Shown here piece by piece: positions 54,043-62,729 of a DNA stretch of 64,000 nt. The DNA comes from Eubacteriaceae bacterium. GTDB lineage: Bacteria > Bacillota > Clostridia > Lachnospirales > Lachnospiraceae. Within the stretch, counting starts at the first letter, position 1. Each line of letters begins with the position of its first letter. Below the pieces are notes generated by a model, which was not told the DNA's origin, did no database searches, and saw nothing but the letters and a program-made list of their open reading frames with translations. Made by a program: the position numbers and the translations under genes. The stretch covers positions 1-64,000 of the forward strand of contig CAJTCR010000026.1 of NCBI GenBank assembly GCA_910574915.1, written 5' to 3'.

Positions 54043-56185
54043 AAATTCCTTTCATAGTAAGCTGTATCCGCTTTCTTGCAAGATCCACGCTCATAACCTT
54101 GACGTCTACGATATCTCCGACATGCACCGCTTCGAGCGGATGCTTGATAAATCGGTCGCAGATCTGGGAAATATGTACCAGTCCGTCCTGGTGTACGCCG
54201 ATATCTACAAATACGCCAAAATCAATGACATTGCGTACGGTTCCTTTTAAAATCATCCCTTCTGTCAGGTCTTTCATTTCCAGTACGTCGCTGCGCAGAA
54301 TTGGCTTTGGCATATCCTCACGCGGGTCTCTGGCTGGTTTTTCCAGCTCCTTTACGATGTCGTTAAGGGTAATTTCCCCTACATCCAGTTCGGCGGCGAG
54401 CTTTTTCACATCTGAGATTTTTTTGGAGATCCCTTTCAAGCTGCCGGTTGTAATATCCTGTGCCTGATAGCCGAGTTTTGCCAGAAGCTTCGTTGCGGCA
54501 TCGTAGCTTTCTGGGTGTACGGCTGTCGTATCCAGCGGGTTATTCCCGTTGATAATACGTGTAAAGCCCGCGCACTGTTCATATGCTTTTGGGCCAAGCT
54601 TGGCTACTTTTAAAAGCTGCGAGCGGGATGTAAATTGCCCGTGCTCTTCCCGATATGCGACGATATTTTTTGCCACAGCCTTGCTGATCCCTGAGATATA
54701 TTCCAGCAGGGAAGCAGATGCTGTATTTAAGTCTACGCCTACTTTATTTACGCAGTCTTCTACAACGCCGGATAACGCTTCGCTTAGTTTTTTCTGGTTC
54801 ATGTCATGCTGGTACTGCCCGACGCCGATGGATTTCGGATCGATCTTGACAAGCTCTGCCAGCGGGTCTTGCAGGCGCCTTGCCATAGAAGTGGCGCTGC
54901 GCTGCCCGACGTCAAATTCTGGAAATTCTTCAGTGGCAAGCTTGCTTGCCGAATAGACCGAAGCCCCGGCTTCGTTTACGATTACATATTGGACGGGTCT
55001 TGACAGCTCTTTTAGCAAATCTACAATTACCATTTCGGATTCCCTGGAGGCAGTTCCGTTTCCGAGAGAAATTAATGTAACATTATATTTTTCAATCAGC
55101 TTTTTCACCGTAGCTTTTGACTGCTCGATTTTATTTTGCGGTGCGGTCGGGTAGATGACGGTCGTATCGAGTACTTTGCCGGTCGGATCTACGACGGCGA
55201 TTTTACAGCCGGTACGAAATGCCGGGTCCCATCCTAATACGACTTTTCCTACGATCGGCGGCTGCATTAACAGTTGTTCCAGGTTTTTGCCGAATACGCG
55301 GATTGCGCCGTCTTCTGCCGCTTCTGTCAGGCTGCTGCGGATCTCGCGCTCGATGGCTGGCGCGATCAGGCGCTGATAGCTGTCTGCAATGACTGCTTGC
55401 AGTACGGGTGTCGTATACGGATTGTTTTTTGTAATCACCTGCTTTTCGAGATAGCGCAGAATATCATCTTGCGGAGCTTCAATTTTTACTGACAGGATTT
55501 TTTCTGCCTCGCCGCGGTTCAGTGCAAGAATGCGGTGTCCCGCAATTTTGGAGACGCTTTCTGTAAATTCATAGTACATTTCATATACAGATTCTGCCTG
55601 CGGATCTTTTGCCGCAGATACGACCATTCCTTTGTTTGCCGTCAATTCTCGGATGCGGATACGGTAATCCGCTTCGTCGGAAACTGCTTCGGCGATAATA
55701 TCACAAGCGCCGTTAATCGCATCCTGTACGGTATGGACTTCTTTTTCAGGGTCAAGGAATGGCTGCGCTTCTTCTTCCAGCGGCAGCTTTGTCAGTTGCA
55801 GGCGGATCAGGTTCGCAAGCGGCTCCAGCCCTTTTTCCTTTGCGATAGTAGCACGTGTTCTGCGTTTTGGGCGGAACGGGCGGTACAGATCGTCTACTAC
55901 GACAAGTGTCTGTGCCGCTTCGATCTGTGCCTTTAATTCTTCGGTCAGCTTGCCCTGCTCTTCGATGCTTGCAATGACCTGCTGCTTTTTGTCCTCCAGG
56001 TTTCTAAGATAGCTCAGCCGTTCAGAAAGCTGGCGCAGTATTTCATCGTTTAACGAACCGGTTGCCTCCTTGCGGTAACGGGCGATAAAAGGGATCGTAT
56101 TTCCCTCATCGATCAGCTTGGCAGCGGCTTGTGCTTGTCCTGGCTTGATCTGTAGTTCCTGTGCAAGAGTTTTGATAATATCCAT
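54041..56185 (-). CDS. tex: Transcription accessory protein Tex
   Basis: A 714-residue RNA-binding protein. The N-terminal Tex region (about 1-190, NTIPFIARYRKEATGSLNDE), a YqgF-like domain (about 310-450, VVLGWDPAFRTGCKIAVVD), helix-hairpin-helix motifs (about 490-560, LLEYISGISKAVAKNIV) and a C-terminal S1 domain (about 640-712, GMILKGTVRNVIDFGVFVDIG) occur in the usual order. Length is normal. Tex is widespread and thought to affect transcription; the exact role is not settled. Confidence 0.95.
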   Translation of the reverse strand: MDIIKTLAQELQIKPGQAQAAAKLIDEGNTIPFIARYRKEATGSLNDEILRQLSERLSYLRNLEDKKQQVIASIEEQGKLTEELKAQIEAAQTLVVVDDLYRPFRPKRRTRATIAKEKGLEPLANLIRLQLTKLPLEEEAQPFLDPEKEVHTVQDAINGACDIIAEAVSDEADYRIRIRELTANKGMVVSAAKDPQAESVYEMYYEFTESVSKIAGHRILALNRGEAEKILSVKIEAPQDDILRYLEKQVITKNNPYTTPVLQAVIADSYQRLIAPAIEREIRSSLTEAAEDGAIRVFGKNLEQLLMQPPIVGKVVLGWDPAFRTGCKIAVVDPTGKVLDTTVIYPTAPQNKIEQSKATVKKLIEKYNVTLISLGNGTASRESEMVIVDLLKELSRPVQYVIVNEAGASVYSASKLATEEFPEFDVGQRSATSMARRLQDPLAELVKIDPKSIGVGQYQHDMNQKKLSEALSGVVEDCVNKVGVDLNTASASLLEYISGISKAVAKNIVAYREEHGQFTSRSQLLKVAKLGPKAYEQCAGFTRIINGNNPLDTTAVHPESYDAATKLLAKLGYQAQDITTGSLKGISKKISDVKKLAAELDVGEITLNDIVKELEKPARDPREDMPKPILRSDVLEMKDLTEGMILKGTVRNVIDFGVFVDIGVHQDGLVHISQICDRFIKHPLEAVHVGDIVDVKVMSVDLARKRIQLTMKGI

Positions 56186-56328
56186 TAGTTGTTTGACGCG
56201 CCTTTCTATAGATTTTTGATTGTTTGTCCATGAATGATTATACTGAAAAGCAGGGGCAGTGTAAACCCAACAATAGCATTGTTTTTTTAAAAACTTCGTG
56301 TTATACTAAAGCTGCCCGGAGGTGCTTT

Positions 56329-56673
56329 ATGTTTGGAAATGAGAATGGCAAGCCGGCAGACAAACGTTCCATACCGATGACAACCGCGGCAGTTGTGCTG
56401 AGCGTAATTGCGGTTTCGACCATCTGCTGTATTTATGTATCGTTTCTCTGCGGCATCCTTGGAATTATATTTGCGCTGCTGTCCAAAGGCGGGGAATCTA
56501 CGATGTCGCCAAATGCAAGGACAGCGCTGATCGTCAGCGTATTTGCGGTCGTTATGACCGTGCTGCTTTTGGCGGCATCTGTTTTTACGCTGATTTTACA
56601 GTACGGCAGCCTGGAAGCGTTTTGGAACGTCTATATGGAGATGGTGAAAGCTTACAGTGCCGGGATGCCATAA
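56329..56673 (+). CDS. Small two-helix membrane protein (DUF4190-like)
   Basis: A 114-residue protein with two membrane segments (about 17-44 and 62-90) separated by a short loop, LLSKGGESTMSPNARTAL, that resembles DUF4190-type proteins. Start at 56329 follows GGAGG (56318-56322). The C-terminus overlaps the convergent DUF2752 gene by 22 bases. Function unknown. Confidence 0.7.
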   Translation: MFGNENGKPADKRSIPMTTAAVVLSVIAVSTICCIYVSFLCGILGIIFALLSKGGESTMSPNARTALIVSVFAVVMTVLLLAASVFTLILQYGSLEAFWNVYMEMVKAYSAGMP

Positions 56674-57056
56674 CAGCGCAGGATATTTTTTATAAGAAAA
56701 TTTCCAATAATCAGGAAGACGGCAATCCAGACGATGCAGTTGCGGTAACGCAGCCCGATGCGGAGCTTTCCGCGGCTTACGCGTTCTATCGTCTGTGTAA
56801 TCATAAAAAACAGATACACAAACGCTGCATACGGTACAAATGGGTGCAGGCAGGCAGCCCGCACAAGCTTGCCGCTAAGGAGCGCCCGCATTGCCCGTGT
56901 TCCGCCGCAGCCCGGACAATAGTAGCCGCTGATTTGGTAAAACAGGCAGGGAGGCAGCAGTCTGCTAATGGACGGCAGCGCTGCGGCAGCCGCGGCAGCC
57001 AGCCAGCCGAGCAGGTACAGGTAGTCTTCGATCGTTGGGGATGATTTTTTTTTCAT
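56652..57056 (-). CDS. DUF2752 membrane protein
   Basis: A 134-residue protein with three membrane segments and the DUF2752 signature YYCPGCGGTRA (about residues 45-55), in which two cysteines and a glycine pair are conserved. Function is unknown. AGGAAAA precedes the ATG. It is convergent with the previous gene and divergent from the next. Confidence 0.85.
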   Translation of the reverse strand: MKKKSSPTIEDYLYLLGWLAAAAAAALPSISRLLPPCLFYQISGYYCPGCGGTRAMRALLSGKLVRAACLHPFVPYAAFVYLFFMITQTIERVSRGKLRIGLRYRNCIVWIAVFLIIGNFLIKNILRCYGIPAL

Positions 57057-57159
57057 AGTTTTCCTTTTTTATTTGATCGCTTAATGGTATAATAAACACA
57101 TAAATTATCTGGAAGTACAGATTATAACATAATTTCAATCGTTTGTGGAGGTGTATTTT

Positions 57160-57708
57160 ATGATGATCGGAGGAATTTCAGGTTCGTATGATCCGTATGC
57201 GTACTCTGCCGGATATGCGTCGGCGGGACAAAGACAGCCTGGCATTGCAGGGGCGCAGGCAGGCGCGGATGAAAACAATACGAAAGCACAGGGCGTGCAA
57301 AAAGGCGCAGGCAATGACCAGAAAGTAAAAGAAGGATATAAATCTTCGCCTTCGGACTGCCAGACGTGCAAAGAGCGCAAGTACCAGGACGGCTCCAATG
57401 AGTCGGATGTATCCTTTAAAGCGCCGGGGCATATATCGCCGGAAGCATCGGCGGCAACCGTAATGGCACATGAGCAGCAGCATGTTGCAAATGCTTATGA
57501 GAAGGCGGCAAAAGACGACGGCAAGGTTGTTTCATGCAGCGTATCCCTGCACACTGCCGTATGCCCGGAGTGTGGGACAGCATATGTCTCAGGCGGCACA
57601 ACAAGTACGTCGATTGCGTATTCCAATGAGTCGAATCCATACCAGAAAAACAAAAAAGCACAAGATGCAATCCGGCTGACCGGAGCAAATATTGATTACG
57701 CAGCATAA
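57160..57708 (+). CDS. Putative HExxH metalloprotease with cysteine pairs (SprA-related)
   Basis: A 182-residue protein. The first 60 residues are glycine/alanine/glutamine-rich and disordered in look. Then comes a CxxC (DCQTCKER), an HEQQH motif with H104, E105 and H108 inside MAHEQQHVANAYEKA, and a second CxxC (CPECGTAY). The HExxH region and the SVSFKAPGHISPEASAATVMAHE type lead resemble SprA-related putative metalloproteases (the CJM1_0395 type). No signal peptide is visible. GGAGG (57147-57151) supports the start at 57160. Proteolytic activity is inferred from the motif only. Confidence 0.65.
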   Translation: MMIGGISGSYDPYAYSAGYASAGQRQPGIAGAQAGADENNTKAQGVQKGAGNDQKVKEGYKSSPSDCQTCKERKYQDGSNESDVSFKAPGHISPEASAATVMAHEQQHVANAYEKAAKDDGKVVSCSVSLHTAVCPECGTAYVSGGTTSTSIAYSNESNPYQKNKKAQDAIRLTGANIDYAA

Positions 57709-57729
57709 GAAAACGAGGAGCGCTTACGT

Positions 57730-58449
57730 ATGACCAATTATTCCAGAAGTGAATTAAAACGGCTTGCCCGAGAAGCACTGCTCGGCAACTATACCGTGCT
57801 TATTTTAGCGCTGCTGACAGCTTCCGCGGTGCCGACGATGCTGCTGACGCCGTTTTCGATCGGGCTGACGGCGGAGTTTAATTTTGCGATGGTTACGTAT
57901 CTGCTTGCGGCGATTCTTGTAAAAGTGCTGTGCGGGCTTTTTTCCGTCGGCGTGGAGCGGATGCAGCTTCTTTTGGCACAGGAGCAGCAGATTTCCTATA
58001 TGGATCTGTTTTGGGCGGTTCGCAACAAGCCAGACCGGTTTTTAATGGCGGCGCTCCTGCTGGCAGCTGTCTTGTGTATCCCGGCGGTTCCTGCTGCGGC
58101 AGGCGTTGTTTGGCTGGTAAATACAGGCGAAACGGCGGGATATTGGATATCGGCGGCTGTGCTGCTGCTGTTTTTCCTTTTGGAACTGTATATTTTATAT
58201 TTCTTTGACCTTGTCTATTTATACTTTATCGAACAGGAAGAGATTACAGTAATACAAGGGGTACGCGCGGTGATTGCGCTGCTGCGCGGAAATGAAAAAA
58301 GGCTGTTTGCCTTGCAGCTTGGCTTTCTAGGCTGGCAGATGCTTGGCGTTTTATCATTTGGGATAGGAATGCTTTGGATACAACCATATATTACACAGAC
58401 AACAGTGAACTTTTATCTGGATTTAACCGGAGGGCTAGAGCGTGTTTGA
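57730..58449 (+). CDS. DUF975-like membrane protein, C-terminus replaced by a miniature element
   Basis: A 239-residue membrane protein with about five membrane segments. The start NYSRSELKRLAREALLGNYTVLIL and the QGVRAVIALLRGNEKRLFALQLGFLGWQMLG block fit DUF975. The last three residues (ERV) and the stop codon come from a 33-bp miniature element inserted at CTAG. Without the element the frame would continue about 17 more codons (GKKGLRVDTSVEGPVFL) to a TAA. The core is intact, so the protein may still work. GAGGAG precedes the ATG. Confidence 0.78.
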   Translation: MTNYSRSELKRLAREALLGNYTVLILALLTASAVPTMLLTPFSIGLTAEFNFAMVTYLLAAILVKVLCGLFSVGVERMQLLLAQEQQISYMDLFWAVRNKPDRFLMAALLLAAVLCIPAVPAAAGVVWLVNTGETAGYWISAAVLLLFFLLELYILYFFDLVYLYFIEQEEITVIQGVRAVIALLRGNEKRLFALQLGFLGWQMLGVLSFGIGMLWIQPYITQTTVNFYLDLTGGLERV

Positions 58450-58471
58450 AAAATGCTTTCTCAAACACGCT
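58439..58471. mobile_element. 33-bp miniature element, family 2 derivative
   Basis: AGCGTGTTTGA and TCAAACACGCT are perfect 11-base inverted ends around AAAATGCTTTC-like sequence, flanked by CTAG on both sides (58435-58438, 58472-58475). The ends match the 157-bp element in the hsdS remnant. Confidence 0.85.
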
Positions 58472-58527
58472 CTAGGTAAAAAGGGACTCCGTGTAGACAC
58501 GTCTGTGGAAGGGCCGGTATTTTTGTA

Positions 58528-58568
58528 AAATGGCAGGGGAAACGTTCCTCTGCCATTGTTTTTTTTTT
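58528..58568 (+). terminator. Terminator after the DUF975-like gene
   Basis: AATGGCAGGGGAA and TTCCTCTGCCATT form a stem with one mismatch around ACG, followed by a run of ten T. Confidence 0.88.
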
Positions 58569-58654
58569 GAAAAAATGCTATACTGTAAAAGTTCCTGTTG
58601 CGAAAACCTTGATATCGCAGCATTGTGAGAAAAGAGCTACAGAAAGGAATTTGC

Positions 58655-59158
58655 ATGAAGACAGAATTTGATATCCAGCTTCAACCGCTTGATATGTACC
58701 GGTATAACCTCTATCATACATACACGACAGCCAGCGGCTACCTTACGATCCTGATTGCTGCGATCGCCATTGCTGCGACCGTCAGAAAATGGGGAGAAGT
58801 CAGCTTGTCACAGTCTGTGATGTATGCTGGTTTTGCCGTGATCCTTTTGCTGTATACGCCGCTGACGCTGTATGTGCGTTCCAGGCAGCAGGTGCTTGGC
58901 TCGCCGGTACTGAAAAATGTCCTGCATTATACCATCGATGATACAGGCATTACGACTTCCCAGGGGGAGATGAGCTCTACACTGGAATGGCGCGCGGTCT
59001 ATCGTGTGGTTGCAACAAAACATAATATTTTAGTCTGTATCAATCCAAGCAATGCGTTTATTATTCCAAGAGCGCAGGTGATACAGGAGTATGCGGCGAT
59101 CCGTACGCTCGCAAAGCAGCATCTTCAAAAACATCGCTTTAAAATGAAAGAGAGTTAA
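58655..59158 (+). CDS. YcxB-like membrane protein
   Basis: A 167-residue protein with two membrane segments (about 28-48 and 58-78) and a C-terminal domain of YcxB type (YTIDDTGITTSQGEMSSTLEWRAVYRVV, then IPRAQV). The family is of unknown function and common in Firmicutes. Start at 58655 follows AAAGGA; the extension to 58625 is unlikely. It precedes tsaE by 46 bases. Confidence 0.72.
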   Translation: MKTEFDIQLQPLDMYRYNLYHTYTTASGYLTILIAAIAIAATVRKWGEVSLSQSVMYAGFAVILLLYTPLTLYVRSRQQVLGSPVLKNVLHYTIDDTGITTSQGEMSSTLEWRAVYRVVATKHNILVCINPSNAFIIPRAQVIQEYAAIRTLAKQHLQKHRFKMKES

Positions 59159-59204
59159 TTGGTATACAGAATCTTATATGCTTATAGATAGAAGGGGAAA
59201 ACAC

Positions 59205-59654
59205 ATGGTCTATGAAACCTATTCTGCAAAAGAGACAGAGCAGCTTGGCATAGCGTTTGCACAGCAGCTACAGCCTGGCAGTATTTGTGCGTTAAATGGT
59301 GATCTTGGCACAGGCAAGACGGTATTTACGCAGGGAGTTGCTAAGGGGCTTGGCATTACGGAGCCGGTTTGCAGCCCGACATTTACGATTTTGCAGGTTT
59401 ATGAAGAGGGCAGGATGCCGTTTTATCATTTTGACGTCTATCGGATCGCAGACCCGGAGGAAATGGAAGAGATCGGTTATGAGGAATATTTTTACGGCGA
59501 CGGGTTTACTATGGTCGAGTGGGCAGAGCGGATTGCGGATTTGATGCCTTTTCACTACCAGAAGATTACGATTTGCAAAGATCTTGAAAAAGGATTTGAT
59601 TACCGCCGTATTACTGTGGAAACGGCTGGATCAATTTGTGGAGGTGCGTTATGA
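59205..59654 (+). CDS. tsaE: tRNA threonylcarbamoyladenosine biosynthesis ATPase TsaE
   Basis: A 149-residue P-loop ATPase that supports the TsaB-TsaD complex making t6A37 in ANN-reading tRNAs. Walker A is GDLGTGKT (about 32-39), then SPTFTILQVYE and FYHFDVYRI motifs, and VEWAERI near the end. The ATG at 59205 follows AGGGG. The stop overlaps the tsaB start by 4 bases (ATGA), showing translational coupling. Confidence 0.95.
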   Translation: MVYETYSAKETEQLGIAFAQQLQPGSICALNGDLGTGKTVFTQGVAKGLGITEPVCSPTFTILQVYEEGRMPFYHFDVYRIADPEEMEEIGYEEYFYGDGFTMVEWAERIADLMPFHYQKITICKDLEKGFDYRRITVETAGSICGGAL

Positions 59655-60358
59655 AAATACTGGCAATCGACAGCTCCGGCATTGTCGCAAGCGCTGCGGT
59701 AGCGCAGGATGACAATCTGCTTGGAGAATATACAATCAATCATAAAAAGACGCATTCGCAGACACTGCTTCCGATGATTGATGAAGTCGTCCGAATGCTG
59801 GAGCTTGACCTGCATACGATTGATGCGATCGCAGTTGCCGCGGGCCCGGGGTCTTTTACAGGGCTGCGCATTGGCTGTGCGACTGCAAAGGGCATGGGGC
59901 TGGCATTAGAAAAGCCTTTGATCCAGATACCGACAGTAGACGGGCTTGCCTACAACCTTGCAGGCAGCGGCGTGTCTGTCTGCCCGCTGATGGATGCCAG
60001 GAGAAGCCAGGTATATACAGGGCTGTATACGTTTCAAGGATACCAGATGCAGACGGTAATCGCACAGTGCGCGGTCAGCATCGAAGAGATGATTGAAAAA
60101 ATCAATAAAATCGGACAGGCGGTTACATTTCTAGGAGACGGGGTGTGTGTAGCGGCTCCTTCTATTAAGGAGCACTGTCAGGTGCCGTATACGTTTGCGC
60201 CTGCGCATTTGAACAGGCAGCGTGCCGGTGCAGTCGCGGTGCTGGCGATGGAATACTATCGTGCCGGAAAGATGCAGACAGCGGCAGAACACCGGCCGGA
60301 ATATTTGCGTATGTCTCAGGCGGAACGCGAACGTCTGGAGGCACAGAATGGAAAATGA
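59651..60358 (+). CDS. tsaB: tRNA threonylcarbamoyladenosine protein TsaB
   Basis: A 235-residue partner of TsaD with the ASKHA fold. The opening ILAIDSSGIVASAAV and VAAGPGSFTGLRIGCATAKGM near residue 65 are diagnostic. It overlaps tsaE by 4 bases and rimI by 11 bases. GGAGG (59639-59643) precedes the ATG. It lacks the metal-binding histidines of TsaD, as TsaB normally does. Confidence 0.95.
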   Translation: MKILAIDSSGIVASAAVAQDDNLLGEYTINHKKTHSQTLLPMIDEVVRMLELDLHTIDAIAVAAGPGSFTGLRIGCATAKGMGLALEKPLIQIPTVDGLAYNLAGSGVSVCPLMDARRSQVYTGLYTFQGYQMQTVIAQCAVSIEEMIEKINKIGQAVTFLGDGVCVAAPSIKEHCQVPYTFAPAHLNRQRAGAVAVLAMEYYRAGKMQTAAEHRPEYLRMSQAERERLEAQNGK

Positions 60359-60812
60359 AAAATTAAATTTTAATATAGTAAAAATGACAGAAAGCCAGGT
60401 AGAAGCAGTTGCTCGGCTGGAAGCACAGGTGTTTTCTACGCCGTGGTCAAGACAGGCGCTGATGGATACGCTTTTGGAGGAACATATATTGTTTTATACA
60501 GCGCTTGCGGACGAAGATGTCGCAGGATATTGCGGGATCTATCTGGCAGCGGATGAAGGGGAGATTACAAATGTGGCAGTAGCGCCGCCCTTCCGCCGGC
60601 ATAAAGTAGCACAGGAACTGCTGGAAAAGACGATGGCAAAAGCTTATGAAAAAGGCGCACGGAAGATTTTTTTGGAAGTCCGCAGCCAGAATGAGCCAGC
60701 GATCAGGCTGTATCAAAAGGCTGGTTTTTATCAAATCGGCGTCAGAAAAAATTATTATCAAAAGCCGCAGGATGATGCACTGGTGATGATGTTCCAATAT
60801 GCCGATAAATAA
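60348..60812 (+). CDS. rimI: Ribosomal-protein-alanine N-acetyltransferase RimI
   Basis: A 154-residue GNAT acetyltransferase. Motif A is NVAVAPPFRRHKVAQELL (about 75-92), and FLEVRSQNEPAIRLYQKAGFYQIGVRKNYY is the RimI-type C-terminal block. In the usual pathway it acetylates the N-terminus of ribosomal protein S18. Start at 60348 lies inside tsaB after GGAGG. Position between tsaB and tsaD homologues is common in Firmicutes. Confidence 0.93.
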   Translation: MENEKLNFNIVKMTESQVEAVARLEAQVFSTPWSRQALMDTLLEEHILFYTALADEDVAGYCGIYLAADEGEITNVAVAPPFRRHKVAQELLEKTMAKAYEKGARKIFLEVRSQNEPAIRLYQKAGFYQIGVRKNYYQKPQDDALVMMFQYADK

Positions 60813-60941
60813 TATAAGATAGCCAGCAGTTAACTGAATAGCCAGTGATTCCCGCTATATTCTTTCCGCATATTCGATTATACTGGATTAAGAAATGCGA
60901 AATCAGGCACACCAGTGTCTTTGACAGCCGGGAGGTAAAAG

Positions 60942-61160
60942 ATGAAAGTATATTGTAATTGCTGTGGAAAAGAAATTCGGATGGAAGAAAACATGCGGTA
61001 TGCGTTAGAAGATTATATTGTAATTGAAAAAATCTGGGGGTATTTTTCAAAAAAAGACGGAACCAGACAAAAAATGAAGATCTGTGAATCCTGCTTTGAT
61101 GCCTGGGTCGGCACATTTGCAAGGCATCCAGAGGAAGTGGATGAATATGAATGGTTATAG
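60942..61160 (+). CDS. Small cysteine-rich protein (72 aa)
   Basis: A 72-residue protein with CNCCGKEI near the N-terminus and CESCFDAWV near residue 50; the two CxxC pairs probably bind one zinc. I do not recognise a named family. GGGAGG precedes the ATG. It sits 15 bases before the RNase Z gene and is likely cotranscribed. Confidence 0.7.
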   Translation: MKVYCNCCGKEIRMEENMRYALEDYIVIEKIWGYFSKKDGTRQKMKICESCFDAWVGTFARHPEEVDEYEWL

Positions 61161-61175
61161 AATGAAGGTGTAAGA

Positions 61176-62087
61176 ATGTTAGATGTATGTTTGCTTGGTA
61201 CGGCTGGTATGATGCCTCTGCCGTACCGGTATTTGACTTCCCTGATGACGAGGTATAACGGCAGCAGCCTGATGGTTGACTGCGGGGAAGGCACGCAGGT
61301 TGCAGTAAAAAAAGCAGGATGGAGCTTTCATCCGGTTGATGTTATTTGCTTTACCCATTATCATGCAGACCATATCAGCGGTTTGCCGGGAATGCTGCTG
61401 ACGATGGGAAATGCGGAGCGCAGAGAGCCTTTGACGCTGATTGGGCCAAAAGGACTGCAACGGGTCGTATCGGCGCTTCGTGTCATTGCGCCGGAGCTGC
61501 CTTTTGAAGTCCGGTGCATGGAGATAGGAGAGCCAGAGCAGGTATTCCGTCTGCATGGTTATAAGATTACAGCATTTATGGTCAGGCACAACGTGCCTTG
61601 CTATGGGTATACGTTAGAGATTGAACGCCAGGGACGCTTCTGTGTGGAGCAGGCACAGCGGCATGGAATCCCAAAAAATTACTGGGGTATCCTTCAAAAG
61701 GGGGATACCGTACAGTATGACGGGCAGCTATTTACACCGGATCTCGTTATGGGACCGCCGCGAAAGGGTATTAAGCTGACTTACTGTACAGACACCCGCC
61801 CTACGGAAGCGCTGGTAAAAAATGCCAGCGGCGCGGATCTTCTGATCTGTGAAGGCATGTATGCAGAACCGGAAAAGCTTGCCAAAGCAAAGCAGTATAA
61901 ACATATGACCTTTTACGAAGCGGCACAGACGGCAAAGGCGGCAAAAGTAAAAGAGCTGTGGCTGACACATTTTTCCCCGTCACTGGTTCATGCTGAAGAT
62001 TATATGCCAAAGGTGCATGAGATCTTTGCGAATGCGCATTTGGGCAAGGACGGCAAAAGGATCGAATTGAACTTTGAGGAGGAGTGA
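61176..62087 (+). CDS. rnz: Ribonuclease Z
   Basis: A 303-residue metallo-beta-lactamase nuclease that trims the 3' ends of tRNA precursors. The metal motif THYHADHISG (about 62-71) and a later LWLTHFSPS are in place, with VRHNVPCYGY and CTDTRPTEAL between. A tRNA lacking an encoded CCA, as seen in this window, needs such an enzyme. Slightly divergent from the canonical RNase Z, and the substrate-arm is reduced. Confidence 0.88.
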   Translation: MLDVCLLGTAGMMPLPYRYLTSLMTRYNGSSLMVDCGEGTQVAVKKAGWSFHPVDVICFTHYHADHISGLPGMLLTMGNAERREPLTLIGPKGLQRVVSALRVIAPELPFEVRCMEIGEPEQVFRLHGYKITAFMVRHNVPCYGYTLEIERQGRFCVEQAQRHGIPKNYWGILQKGDTVQYDGQLFTPDLVMGPPRKGIKLTYCTDTRPTEALVKNASGADLLICEGMYAEPEKLAKAKQYKHMTFYEAAQTAKAAKVKELWLTHFSPSLVHAEDYMPKVHEIFANAHLGKDGKRIELNFEEE

Positions 62088-62124
62088 CAGAGGCAAAAAG
62101 GCTTTCGGTAAAGGAGGGATTTTT

Positions 62125-62706
62125 ATGAAGAAATATGTAAAAATGGGAATTTCAACCGTATTCGTCATTGTGCTGATCGTCGGATGTTATTATTATATGA
62201 CGCATCGGGAAACGAAGACGGCGGATGATGATGTGGAGGTAACGCAGTTGCACCAGGTATTAGATAAGCAGCTTGACAATTCCTATCCGCCGACGCCAAG
62301 AGAGGTTATCAAATTTTATAACCGGATTATTGAATGCGCTTATGGGGATGAATATAATGACGAACAGTTTCAGAGGCTGGCATCGCAGGCAAGAAAGCTG
62401 ATGGACGAAGAGCTTTTGGCAAACAATCCTGAGGAGGCTTACAAAACAAAGCTTCAGACAGAAGTGCAGTCTTATCAGGAAGAATCCAGAAAGATTTTAA
62501 AGACCAGGGTCTGCAATACGGACGAGGTCGTTTACCGGGAGATCGAAGGGAAAAAATGCGCCTATGTGCAGGCGACCTATTTTATGAAGCAGGGGAAAAA
62601 GGATTTTTTTAAAACCTATCAAAGCTATCTGCTTCGCCAGGATCAGGACAAAAACTGGAAAATACTGGCATTTCATCTGACAGACGCAGTAGATGAAGAC
62701 GAATAA
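62125..62706 (+). CDS. Membrane-anchored protein, DUF6715-like
   Basis: A 193-residue protein with one N-terminal membrane segment (about 8-27) and a helical extracytoplasmic domain of about 160 residues. The pattern [20 protein letters not shown] resembles a Lachnospiraceae family I remember as DUF6715, near tsaD. AAAGGAGG precedes the ATG at 62125. Function unknown; no catalytic motif seen. Confidence 0.6.
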   Translation: MKKYVKMGISTVFVIVLIVGCYYYMTHRETKTADDDVEVTQLHQVLDKQLDNSYPPTPREVIKFYNRIIECAYGDEYNDEQFQRLASQARKLMDEELLANNPEEAYKTKLQTEVQSYQEESRKILKTRVCNTDEVVYREIEGKKCAYVQATYFMKQGKKDFFKTYQSYLLRQDQDKNWKILAFHLTDAVDEDE

Positions 62707-62729
62707 CAAAATACCGGAGGGCAGTACGA

